Part shown: one piece after another, positions 24,739-32,489 of the stretch | How positions within the stretch are numbered: the stretch's first letter is position 1 | Layout: each line of letters begins with the position of its first letter | Assembly (NCBI GenBank): GCA_020632995.1 | Contig: JACKEN010000002.1 | Location: 598,501 to 662,500 of the forward strand | Reading direction: 5' to 3' | DNA length: 64,000 nucleotides | Source of the DNA: Deltaproteobacteria bacterium | GTDB taxonomy: Bacteria > Myxococcota > Kuafuiibacteriia > Kuafuiibacteriales > Kuafuiibacteriaceae | Position numbers and translations under genes: made by a program | The notes under the pieces: generated by a model | What the model was told of the DNA's origin: nothing | The model's input: the letters and a program-made list of their open reading frames with translations, nothing else | The model's database searches: none

Positions 24739-25416
24739 ATGACCGAGGGTAGTCCCGTGATTTCGAACCACAACACCGCGATTCAAACCGCCCCCGGGCT
24801 TGGCGAAGCGGCCGCTCAAGAGCTGGTCCTCGTCTACTCGCCAGGGGTGCCCCCGCAGCTGGAGCACTGGCTCCGGAAGCGAGGCATGCGGCTGCACGTG
24901 AACGAGGCCATGAGCCTGGACCCGAACGAGGTCCGGAACCTGGGCGCTCGTTACGTCTACATCGACCTGGACGCGCTGCCGGCGGACCGCAACCCCATCG
25001 AGGTGGTGCGGAACCTCCGGGCCCAGCTGCCCGAGGTCAAGCTGGGGGTGATGACCCACAGGAGCGACGACGCCATGATCCGCGGCCTCACCGAGGCCGG
25101 CGCCGTGGGCGTGGTCATCAAGCAGCCCTACGTGGCCGACCTGGTGTTCTCGCTCCAGGCCGCCCAGGAGGGCCGTGGGTATATCTCCGGCATGGCCACC
25201 GAGCGTGAGCGGGCGGCGGTGCAGATCACCGCGCGTGAGCGCGAGGTGCTGGAGCTGATGGCGAACGGCCACAGCAACCAGTCCATCGGCGAGAAGCTGT
25301 CCATCAGCGTCAAGACCGTGGAGGCCCACCGGGCCCGGCTGTTCAAGAAGCTCGGCGCCTCCAACGTGGCGGACGCGGTGCTCCTGGCCATCCGGACCGG
25401 CCTCGTGATGCCCTGA
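24739..25416 (+). CDS. LuxR/NarL-type regulator with a receiver-like domain
   Basis: 225 aa. Residues ~28-150 resemble a response-regulator receiver (LVLVYSPGVPPQL ... YVYIDLDALP with the possible phospho-Asp, ... GVMTHRSD, GAVGVVIKQPY with the conserved Lys). The acidic pair normally at the end of strand 1 is missing (LVLVYSPG), so phosphorylation is doubtful. Residues 160-225 are a LuxR-type helix-turn-helix: ITAREREVLELMANGHSNQSIGE and SVKTVEAHRARLFKKLG. No sensor kinase is adjacent. ATG 24739 is the first start; the 138-bp upstream region is less GC-rich than the surroundings and may hold the promoter. A strong terminator follows. Confidence 0.85.
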   Translation: MTEGSPVISNHNTAIQTAPGLGEAAAQELVLVYSPGVPPQLEHWLRKRGMRLHVNEAMSLDPNEVRNLGARYVYIDLDALPADRNPIEVVRNLRAQLPEVKLGVMTHRSDDAMIRGLTEAGAVGVVIKQPYVADLVFSLQAAQEGRGYISGMATERERAAVQITAREREVLELMANGHSNQSIGEKLSISVKTVEAHRARLFKKLGASNVADAVLLAIRTGLVMP

Positions 25417-25442
25417 TCGGCAGCACGAGTCAGTGAACGACG

Positions 25443-25480
25443 AAGGGCGGTGGATCCTGCGGGATCTGCCGCCCTTTTTC
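25443..25480 (+). terminator. Rho-independent terminator
   Basis: Stem AGGGCGG (25444-25450) with CCGCCCT (25469-25475), extended by the inner GGATCC/GGATC pairing, followed by TTTTT. It ends the LuxR-type gene and is the clearest intrinsic terminator in the window. Confidence 0.88.
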
Positions 25481-25496
25481 TTTGGCACCAGCGGGG

Positions 25497-25575
25497 CCCG
25501 GGACCCTAAGCAAGCGAAGCGCGCAGCGGGCCGAAGGCCCGCGGAGATGGGTGGGACGGCTCCGCCGGCCCGGGA
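25497..25575. repeat. Dispersed GC-rich intergenic repeat (72-bp unit)
   Basis: One unit running from CCCGGGACCC (25497) to the next CCCGGGACCC (25569), with AAGCGAAGCGCGCAG in the first half and the shared core GGTGGGACGGCTCCGCCGG at the end. The same element occurs at 31045-31065 (fragment), 36262-36420 and 63546-63697. It lies between two convergent genes. Confidence 0.8.
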
Positions 25576-25577
25576 CC

Positions 25578-26537
25578 CTAAGTCAGCTCTATGGCCTTCA
25601 CCGCCCACGCGGGGATCCAGATGTGGTCGATGTTCCCGCGGCGCGGCTCGGGCACCAGCGTCAGCGCGTCGCCGCCCTCGTCGTAGTCGGGGGACAGGCC
25701 GGACAGCGTCTTGTCGTTCACCAGCTGCACCGCGAGCCCGGTGCCGGTGGCCTCGGTGGTCCCGCCGCCCGGGCGGGCGCCGAAGAACACCGCCAGCACC
25801 GTCCGGAGCGGGACCCGCGCCGCCGCGCTGGGATCCTTGCCCAAGAGCTCCAGGTGGCCGGACTTCGGCTCGAAGCCCTCCACCCGGCCCCGCTGGGTGC
25901 CCCCCGCGAGCATGTGCACGATCACCGGGATCCCCCGAGGCGCGACCGGAGCCTTCGGCTGCGAAGGCGTGGAGGGGCGCGCGGCCTGGGTCTCGACGCT
26001 CGACCGGGCGGGGCGGGCCCGGACCACCTCGGGTCGCGGCGCGGGGCGCTCGAGGCCGAGCAGGATCTTCACCTCGACCGCGAGGTCCATGCTGTCGCCG
26101 CCCGCGCTCACCACCGACGTGGGCGTCTCGGTGCCCGCGACCGAGGCCGGCACCAGATCATCGTTGTAGTAGTCCGCCATGAAGGCGGGGATCCGCGGCG
26201 GGGTGTACGAGGACTGGGGGAGGGACTCGAGCTTCACCTCACCCAGCTTCTTCTTGTCGGTGGGCGACAGCTCGAGGGCCTGCTCGAGCACCTGGCTCGC
26301 CTTCACGTTGATCTTGGCCGGCGCGACAGCGTTCCCGCTCGAGGGCGCGCTCGCCACCGCGGTGGGGTTGGCGATCCGCTTCGGCGCGGGCCGCGCGCCC
26401 TCGATCACCTCGCGCAGCGCCTCGTCCAGGGCCTCCATCCGGGCCTTGGCGTCGGCGTCGAGGGCCCGGGCGCGCCGCGTCTTCGCCAGCTCTACGAAGG
26501 TCTGGATGTCGCGGAGCGTGGCCGCCGCGTCGCTCAT
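25578..26537 (-). CDS. Protein of unknown function with a C-terminal beta domain
   Basis: 319 aa. The N-terminal part (1-70) is helical and charged, the middle (70-210) is low-complexity with many Pro, Ala and Thr, and the last ~110 residues (RGIPVIVHMLAGGTQRGRVEGFEP ... LRTVLAVFFGARPGG) look like a small beta-barrel of the kind found in Myxococcota gliding and signalling proteins. I cannot assign a named family with confidence. No signal peptide. Its ATG overlaps the stop of the acetyltransferase gene by 4 nt (ATGA), so they form an operon. Confidence 0.6.
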   Translation of the reverse strand: MSDAAATLRDIQTFVELAKTRRARALDADAKARMEALDEALREVIEGARPAPKRIANPTAVASAPSSGNAVAPAKINVKASQVLEQALELSPTDKKKLGEVKLESLPQSSYTPPRIPAFMADYYNDDLVPASVAGTETPTSVVSAGGDSMDLAVEVKILLGLERPAPRPEVVRARPARSSVETQAARPSTPSQPKAPVAPRGIPVIVHMLAGGTQRGRVEGFEPKSGHLELLGKDPSAAARVPLRTVLAVFFGARPGGGTTEATGTGLAVQLVNDKTLSGLSPDYDEGGDALTLVPEPRRGNIDHIWIPAWAVKAIELT

Positions 26538-27079
26538 CTGCCCCTCCGCGCGGGGTACTTGCCGAGATCCAGGCTCAGCCGCTCGAGATACTCCTGCCCG
26601 CCCATCCGCCGCCAGAAGCGCCGGGCGCCCTCGTTGGCGTGGGCCACGTAGACCTCGACCGTCTCCGCCCCGCTCCGGGTCAGCCAGCTCACCGCGTCGT
26701 CGACCAGCACCTCACCCACCCCTCGCCCGCGCACGCTCTCGGTGACGCAGAGGTCGTTCACGTACCCGATCCAGTGGGCGCGATAAACCGGGCTGTTGGG
26801 GAGGATGCAGCTCACCGAGAACCCCACCGGGTGATGCCCGAGGAGCGCGAGCCGCACCAGGTAGTCGTCGCGGTGGATGGCGGTGTCGACGTACGCCTCG
26901 AAGCGCTCGTCGGCGTCCTCGGAGAGGGCGAAGCGCGGATCCAGCCGGACGTGCAGATCCATCAGCTCACGCCACATCGAGAGCAGATCCGGGAAGTCCT
27001 CGTCGCGGGCGGTGCGCAGCGTGATCTCGTCGGCCAGCGACCCCGGGCCGCCAGCGTGTGGCCGATCCCACGCGTGCAC
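26534..27079 (-). CDS. GNAT-family N-acetyltransferase
   Basis: 181 aa. The acetyl-CoA-binding motif A is VTESVRGRGVGEVLVDDAVSW (residues ~111-131), preceded by the strand GYVNDLCV; motif B follows (ETVEVYVAHANEGARRFWRRMGGQ). The first 20 residues (MHAWDRPHAGGPGSLADE) look non-conserved, and the true start may be slightly further in, near DEITLRTARDEDF. Substrate unknown. It is 31 nt after the end of the subtilase gene region on the same strand orientation, and is coupled by ATGA to the downstream gene. Confidence 0.85.
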   Translation of the reverse strand: MHAWDRPHAGGPGSLADEITLRTARDEDFPDLLSMWRELMDLHVRLDPRFALSEDADERFEAYVDTAIHRDDYLVRLALLGHHPVGFSVSCILPNSPVYRAHWIGYVNDLCVTESVRGRGVGEVLVDDAVSWLTRSGAETVEVYVAHANEGARRFWRRMGGQEYLERLSLDLGKYPARRGR

Positions 27080-27110
27080 TCTACGGAGGTATCACGCCGC
27101 CCTGGGCCGC

Positions 27111-29153
27111 TCAACCGGCCCTGCGCCGCCGTCGGCGCGCGCCGAGCGCTACGAGCGCGCCGATCCAGAGCACCGGCGCGGGGCCCGGCTCGGTCGCGCA
27201 GGTGCAGCCGGAGCTCTTCGGTGCCACCCGCGCGAGCGCCTCCGCCACGTCGAGCTTACCGCGGCCCCAACGGCCGTCCAGCTCGGCGTCCACCCCGTCA
27301 CCCTGCCGCGCGCTCTCCAACAGGTGCGTCTTCAGGGCCTCCTTGGTGAGGGTGGGCGCCGCACCCAACACCACCGCGGCGCCGCCCGCCACGAGGGGGG
27401 CGGCCACGCTGGTGCCGGCGGCGGCGGCGTAGAGCGGGGAGACCTGGCTGGCCGGGTCCTCGGGGGCGTCCTTGCTGTGGGCCGCGATGACGAGCAGGCC
27501 GGGCGCCGCGAGGTCGGGCTTGGGGCCGGTGTCGGTGGGGCGGACCGTCGGGCCGTGGGCGCTGAACGCGGCCAGTTGGCCCACCGTGCCCCCCACCGTG
27601 CGCTCCGCACCGGTGGCGTCGGTGAAGGTGGTGCGGCCGACGTAGGCCGAGACCGCGACCGCCGAGGCCGCGCACGCGAGGTCCGAGATGGAGTGCTCGC
27701 TGTCGCCGAGCACCTGCACGTCCGAGTTCAGCACCCGATCGCGGTCGAGCCGCACCGGCGCCGCTTCGCTCGCCGGGGTGTCGACCCAGAGGTCCACCCG
27801 GCCCTCGCCCCGGATCTCGAGCACCACGTAGCCGAGCCCCTGGGCGTCGTCCTCCCAGCCCTCCAGGGCCAGGCCCACCCGGATGTGCCCCTGGCCGTTG
27901 ATCGGGCTCGGGCCCGCCTCGGCGTCGAGGTCGACGACCCCCACGGTGGCGGTCCCGACCCGCAACAGCTCGCTCCGCCCCTCGTCGCCCGCGGACACCA
28001 CCGACGTGGCGGCGGAGGGCTCCTGGCCGGGTCGCTGCAAGAGGACCTGCACGCTCAGGGGGAGGTCGACGTCGCCCCAGATGTCCACCACCGCCTTGCG
28101 CAAGGTCGGTTGCGGGAGGAGGGGGAAGCGCAGGGCGACCTGCGCCGCGGTGCCCTTCTCGAGCCGGGCGAGGGCGTGGACCCCGAGGGTGCCCTCGTTC
28201 CCCGCCGCCACCACCGAGAGCTGGGGGAGCGCGTCGAGCGCCTGGGCCTCGAGCGAGGTGCCGTCGTGGGGGCCCTCCTGCCCGGAGAGGGAGAGGTTCA
28301 CCACCATCGGGCGCTCCTCGGCGTCCGCCACCTGCTTGAACCAGGCGAGGGCCTCGATCAGGTGCTCGAACGTGGTGGAGGTCGCAACCACCAGGTCCGC
28401 CTCGGGGGCGACGCCCCGGTACTTGGGGCCGTTGCTCGCCGCGGTGGAGAGCACCAGGGTGCCGTGCCCCGCGGTGTCGCGGTGGGGGCAAGCGTCGGCG
28501 ATGAGGGCCTCCCGATCGCAGAGGCGGCCGAAGCGCTGCCCGACCGGGGGCGTGCCCGCCGCGCCCTGGTCCCACAGCGCCACCACCCGGGACGGGCCGT
28601 CGAGCGCCCGCAGGTCGGGGTGGGCGAGGTCGACCCCGGTGTCGTAGGCCGCCACGAGCACCCCCTGGCCGCGGTAGTGGCCCTCGAAGCCCTCGCCGAA
28701 GTCGGCCGCGACCGCGTCGACCTCGCGCCGCGACACGTCGAGGGCGGGGCGCAGGGGCTGGGGGAGGTCCAGGTAGGTCGCGAGGTGGGCCAGCGCGGGG
28801 ACGCTGGTCGCTGGCACCTCGGCCGCGAACACGTCGCCCAGCCGCGCGGTGACCCGGCCGCCCGCGGCCTCGACCGCTCCGGGCGGGAGGCCGCGCCCGT
28901 AGACGTGCAGGCGGGCACCGGGGGCGGCGCGCCGCAGCGCGGCCGACAGCCGGAGCCCCAGGCCGGGGACGGTGGGGGTGCGGCGCTGGATGGCCAGGGT
29001 GACCCCGTCGGGCTGCCCGGGGAGGGCGCCGGGCGCGGGGCTGGCTGGGGGCTGGAGGCCGGTAGCCGCTGGTGCGGGCGGGCCGGCCTCCCCGGTGCGG
29101 GCGGCCACAGACAGGCCCAGGGCCAGCACCGAGGTCCAGAGGGCGGGTCGCAC
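27111..29153 (-). CDS. Subtilisin-like (S8) serine protease with MYXO-CTERM-like tail
   Basis: 680 aa from GTG 29153, which gives a signal peptide (RPALWTSVLALGLSVAARTGEA); the frame is open further to 29780 but that region is antisense to the next gene. The catalytic triad is readable: Asp in VAAYDTGVDLAHPDL, His in DTAGHGTLV and Ser in GTSVAAPLVAGGAA. There is a ~200-residue insert with beta character between the His and Ser blocks, as in C5a-peptidase-like subtilases. The C-terminus SGCTCATEPGP, a hydrophobic stretch VLWIGALVALGA and RRRRRR fits the MYXO-CTERM sorting signal, so the enzyme is probably displayed on the cell surface. Substrate unknown. Confidence 0.9.
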   Translation of the reverse strand: MRPALWTSVLALGLSVAARTGEAGPPAPAATGLQPPASPAPGALPGQPDGVTLAIQRRTPTVPGLGLRLSAALRRAAPGARLHVYGRGLPPGAVEAAGGRVTARLGDVFAAEVPATSVPALAHLATYLDLPQPLRPALDVSRREVDAVAADFGEGFEGHYRGQGVLVAAYDTGVDLAHPDLRALDGPSRVVALWDQGAAGTPPVGQRFGRLCDREALIADACPHRDTAGHGTLVLSTAASNGPKYRGVAPEADLVVATSTTFEHLIEALAWFKQVADAEERPMVVNLSLSGQEGPHDGTSLEAQALDALPQLSVVAAGNEGTLGVHALARLEKGTAAQVALRFPLLPQPTLRKAVVDIWGDVDLPLSVQVLLQRPGQEPSAATSVVSAGDEGRSELLRVGTATVGVVDLDAEAGPSPINGQGHIRVGLALEGWEDDAQGLGYVVLEIRGEGRVDLWVDTPASEAAPVRLDRDRVLNSDVQVLGDSEHSISDLACAASAVAVSAYVGRTTFTDATGAERTVGGTVGQLAAFSAHGPTVRPTDTGPKPDLAAPGLLVIAAHSKDAPEDPASQVSPLYAAAAGTSVAAPLVAGGAAVVLGAAPTLTKEALKTHLLESARQGDGVDAELDGRWGRGKLDVAEALARVAPKSSGCTCATEPGPAPVLWIGALVALGARRRRRRAG

Positions 29154-29256
29154 GCCACTGCCATAGCAGGGCGCGCCCGGATGGTCACGTCGGCTGTCGG
29201 GCCCCCGCCGTCCGCCCCTGGCCTGGAGCGGCCGGACGCGATAACGGGTCGGACAC

Positions 29257-30585
29257 ATGGCCGAGGTCACCACCGCTGCCCTCCACGCGCGCGCCGACGC
29301 CGCCGCTGCCGCGGGAGATTTCCCAAACGCCCTCCGGGCCGCCGCGGAGGCGCTGCACGCGAGCCCGCTCGACCACCGCGCGCGCCTCAAGGTGGCGCTC
29401 TGCTTCGCGATGTTGGGGCGGGCGGATATGGCGGTCCCGGTGCTCCGGGCGGTGGTGGACCAGCTGGCGGGGCAGGGCTTCCTGCTCCCCGCCCTCGGGG
29501 CGTGCCGGGACGCGCTCGGCATCAAGCCCGAGGCCCCCGAGATCCTGGAGGCCCTCGGCCGCATCCACGACGCGATCGCCGGGCACCACATGCGGGCCCG
29601 CGCCCGGGTGGCGCCCCCGGTGATGCCGGTGAAGGTGAAGGACGACCGCGCCGGCAGCTTCCTGAAGATGGACGACGCGACCCTCGCCCGGGAGGCGGCG
29701 GCCCTCGGCACCCGCGTCCCCGCTGGCGTCCCCACCGACATCCCGGACGGGGCGGTGCCTTTCTTCTCCGACATCTCCAAGGGCGCCTTCGTGCCCCTCC
29801 TCGGCCGCCTCGAGTACCTGAAGGTCGCGGCCGGCCACGTGGTGGTGCGCCAGGGCGAGGAGGGCCGCGCCCTCTACGTGCTGATCGAGGGCGAGGTCGC
29901 GGTGTCCCGCGAGCGCGAGGGGGTGACGAAGGAGCTGGCCCGGCTCGGGGCCGGCTCGCTGTTCGGCGAGATGGCGATGATGGCCGACAAGCCCCGGGTG
30001 GCCACCGTCACCGCCACCCAACCGTCGGAGCTGTTCGTGGTGGATCGCGGGGTGGTCGAAGAGCTGGCCACCGCCCATCACGGCCTGGCCGAGGACATCG
30101 CGGGGTTCGCGCGGCGGCGGGTGCTGATGAACCTCATGGCCACGTCCCCCATCTTCTCCGTCCTGCAGGAGGAGGCGCGCACCGAGCTGCTCCAGGCCTT
30201 CGAGCCCCGGGTGGTGGCGGGCGGCGCCGCCCTCATCGAGGAGGGCGCGGACCCGGTGGGGCTCTTCGTGGTGGTGGAGGGCGAGGTCGAGGTCAGCAAG
30301 CACGACGAGGGTGGTGACCGGGTGGTGCTCGCGTATCTGACCGAGGGTGAGGTGTTCGGAGAGATCGGCCTCATCGAGGACCGGCCCGCGACCGCCTCCG
30401 TGATCACCGCGGGTCGCTCGGTGGTGTTGTTCCTGTCGAAGGAGCGCTTCGAGGCGTTCGCTGCATCGCAACCCAGCCTGCGCACCTACCTGAAGGACCT
30501 GTCGGCCGAGCGCCTGGAGGAGACCGAGGAGGCCATGTCGGCCGACGGTGAGATCCTCGAGGCCGACGACCTCATCATCATCTGA
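29257..30585 (+). CDS. TPR protein with two cyclic nucleotide-binding domains
   Basis: 442 aa. Residues ~5-110 are TPR-like (FPNALRAAAEALHASPLDH, PALGACRDALGIKPEAPEILEALGRI). Two CNB domains follow, about residues 165-285 and 288-415. Each keeps a phosphate-binding-cassette-like segment: LFGEMAMMADKPRVATV and VFGEIGLIEDRPATASV. There is no helix-turn-helix after them, so this is not a CRP-type DNA-binding protein; it may be a regulatory subunit or scaffold sensing cAMP/cGMP. Divergent from the subtilase gene. The next gene starts 2 nt after its stop and is probably coupled. Confidence 0.85.
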   Translation: MAEVTTAALHARADAAAAAGDFPNALRAAAEALHASPLDHRARLKVALCFAMLGRADMAVPVLRAVVDQLAGQGFLLPALGACRDALGIKPEAPEILEALGRIHDAIAGHHMRARARVAPPVMPVKVKDDRAGSFLKMDDATLAREAAALGTRVPAGVPTDIPDGAVPFFSDISKGAFVPLLGRLEYLKVAAGHVVVRQGEEGRALYVLIEGEVAVSREREGVTKELARLGAGSLFGEMAMMADKPRVATVTATQPSELFVVDRGVVEELATAHHGLAEDIAGFARRRVLMNLMATSPIFSVLQEEARTELLQAFEPRVVAGGAALIEEGADPVGLFVVVEGEVEVSKHDEGGDRVVLAYLTEGEVFGEIGLIEDRPATASVITAGRSVVLFLSKERFEAFAASQPSLRTYLKDLSAERLEETEEAMSADGEILEADDLIII

Positions 30586-30587
30586 GC

Positions 30588-30980
30588 GTGGGTCGGCTGG
30601 CGAACATCCTCGAGGACGCGCCCGAGGGCCCGCGCGGCCCCGACCTGCGCCACACCGTCCGGGTGCCGGTCGCCGCGCTGGGGCGGGAGGGCGGGGTCTG
30701 GGTGAAGGTCCCGAGCGCGCTCCCCCATGAGGGGCGGGTGGTGGCCCGCCGCGCCTCGGGCCACGACCGGCGGGGGCGCGTGCAGCTCCACCTGCCGGCC
30801 GGGATGGCCACGGGGACCACCCTGCGCCTGCGTGGGCAAGGTGGCCTGCATGACGGGGGCGCCGCGGGTGACCTCTACCTCGAGGTCGAGGTGGTGCCGC
30901 GGGCGCCGCTTGCGTGGGGGTGGTGGGTCCTTGGGGGGCTGGTGGTGGTGTCGGGGATCGCTGCTGCGGTCGCGTTCTAG
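30588..30980 (+). CDS. DnaJ C-terminal-like substrate-binding domain with a membrane anchor, no J domain
   Basis: 130 aa from GTG 30588. Residues ~20-105 match the DnaJ/CbpA C-terminal beta-sandwich: VRVPVAALGREGGVWVKVP ... VQLHLPAGMATGTTLRLRGQGG ... GDLYLEVEVVP. There is no J domain and no zinc centre before it. A single hydrophobic segment WGWWVLGGLVVVSGIAAAVAF closes the protein, so it is tail-anchored. It lies 2 nt after the double-CNB gene. I infer a client-binding role at the membrane, coupled to the upstream protein; this cannot be shown from sequence. Confidence 0.7.
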   Translation: MGRLANILEDAPEGPRGPDLRHTVRVPVAALGREGGVWVKVPSALPHEGRVVARRASGHDRRGRVQLHLPAGMATGTTLRLRGQGGLHDGGAAGDLYLEVEVVPRAPLAWGWWVLGGLVVVSGIAAAVAF

Positions 30981-31044
30981 CAGGCCGTGCACCGCGCACA
31001 TCCGATCGTGGACGTGGTCGTAGGCGTGGACACGGACGGACACT

Positions 31045-31065
31045 GCTCCGCCGGCCCGGGACCCC
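31045..31065. repeat. Fragment of the dispersed GC-rich repeat
   Basis: GCTCCGCCGGCCCGGGACCCC, the junction segment of the 71-bp repeat family, between the convergent DnaJ-like and aspartokinase genes. Confidence 0.7.
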
Positions 31066-31068
31066 AAG

Positions 31069-32400
31069 TCACGCGCGCTCGAAGAGGGCGTGGTGGAGCG
31101 CGGGGACCGCGAACTCCACCTGGCGGTCGTCGACGAGGAGGCTCAGGTTGATGGCGTTCGCGCCGTGGGAGATCATCTCGACCGGGATCGCGGCGTCACC
31201 GAGGGCGCTGAAGGCGCGCCCGGCGAGCCCGTGCACGCCCTTGAGGTCGCGCCCCACGATGCACACCAGGCTCTTGCCGTGGGCGACGGTGACCCGGCCG
31301 AGGGCCCCGAGGTCGCTCACCGCGCGGTCGAGGTGCACCGACGGGGCGCAGGTCATCGAGACCGAGACCTCGGAGGTCGACACCATGTCCACGTCCACCT
31401 CGCGCCGGCCCATGATCTCGAAGACCCGGGCCAGGAAGCCGTGCTGGCCGAGCATCTGGGCGCTGGTGATGGTGAGGACGCTCTGGTTCTTCTTGTAGGC
31501 GATGGAGGTCACGTCGCCGATGGGCTTGCCGCCCGCCTCGGTGATCACGGTGCCGGGGTGGTCGGGGCGGTTGGTGTTGAGCACCCGCACCGGGATGTTG
31601 GCGCGCACCGCGGGGATCAGGGTGCTGGGGTGGAGCACCCGGCCGCCGTAGTAGGCGAGCTCCGCCGCCTCCTGGAAGCTCATCTCGGGGATGTTGCGGG
31701 CGGCGGGGATCAGGTTCGGATCCGAGGTCATCACGCCGTCGGTGTCGGTCCAGATCTGGCACTCCTCGGCCCCCACCGCGGCCGCGAAGCAGCTGGCGGT
31801 GTAGTCGGAGCCGTTGCGGCCGACCGTGGTGAGCGCCCCGTCCTCGGTCTTGCCGATGAAGCCGGTGATCACCGGGACCACGTCGGCCGCGACCTGCACC
31901 TGAAAGGCAGCTTGCACCCGGGCCTCGAAGCCGGCCGCGGGGCGGGCGGCGCCGAAGTTGGCGTCGGTGATGAAGCCGAGGTCGAAGGCGTCGTGGGCCT
32001 TCGCGGCCAGGCCGCTCCGGGTGAAGAAGTCGGCCACGGCGCGGACGCTCATCCGCTCCCCGAAGCCCTGGACGTGGTCCATCACCCGGGGGCTGGCCTC
32101 GCGCACGAGGGAGATGCCGCGCAAGAGGTCTTGCAGCTCGCCCAGCTCGGCGTCGAGGAGGTCCTCCTGGCAGCCCAGCTCGGCCATGACCTGCTTCTGG
32201 CGCTGCACCACCGGCTCGGCGTCGGCGATGCCCTGGCTCGCGGCCTGTCGCGCGGCCCGGATCAGGGCGTCCGTGATGCCCTTGTGGGCGGAGCACACCA
32301 CCACCGGGCGGCGGTGGGCCTGGGCCCGCACGATCTCGAGGACCTTCTTCACCTGGGCGCCGTCGGCCAGGCTGGAGCCCCCGAACTTCATCACCAACAT
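31069..32400 (-). CDS. lysC: Aspartate kinase
   Basis: 443 aa, monofunctional. Phosphorylates aspartate, the first step to Lys, Met, Thr and diaminopimelate. Start ATG 32400 gives MLVMKFGGSSLADGAQVKK, the canonical N-terminus; the frame is open to 32625 but the extra residues are low-complexity. The kinase domain has TTVGRNGSDYTA and QIWTDTDGVMTSDPNLIPAAR; the C-terminal ~150 residues are a pair of ACT domains (SVLTITSAQMLGQHGFLARVFEIMGR; GRVTVAHGKSLVCIVGRDL), so feedback inhibition by an end product is expected. Length and motifs fit the LysC/AK III-type branch. It is a single-gene unit here, divergent from a lipoprotein gene. Confidence 0.92.
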   Translation of the reverse strand: MLVMKFGGSSLADGAQVKKVLEIVRAQAHRRPVVVCSAHKGITDALIRAARQAASQGIADAEPVVQRQKQVMAELGCQEDLLDAELGELQDLLRGISLVREASPRVMDHVQGFGERMSVRAVADFFTRSGLAAKAHDAFDLGFITDANFGAARPAAGFEARVQAAFQVQVAADVVPVITGFIGKTEDGALTTVGRNGSDYTASCFAAAVGAEECQIWTDTDGVMTSDPNLIPAARNIPEMSFQEAAELAYYGGRVLHPSTLIPAVRANIPVRVLNTNRPDHPGTVITEAGGKPIGDVTSIAYKKNQSVLTITSAQMLGQHGFLARVFEIMGRREVDVDMVSTSEVSVSMTCAPSVHLDRAVSDLGALGRVTVAHGKSLVCIVGRDLKGVHGLAGRAFSALGDAAIPVEMISHGANAINLSLLVDDRQVEFAVPALHHALFERA

Positions 32401-32489
32401 GCCGCTGCCATGGGGCCTCGAACCGCCCGGGTCAAGGGCCTGGACGGCGCGCTTGCGCTTCTCGCGGGGCTCTTCCACCCTCGGGTTGG

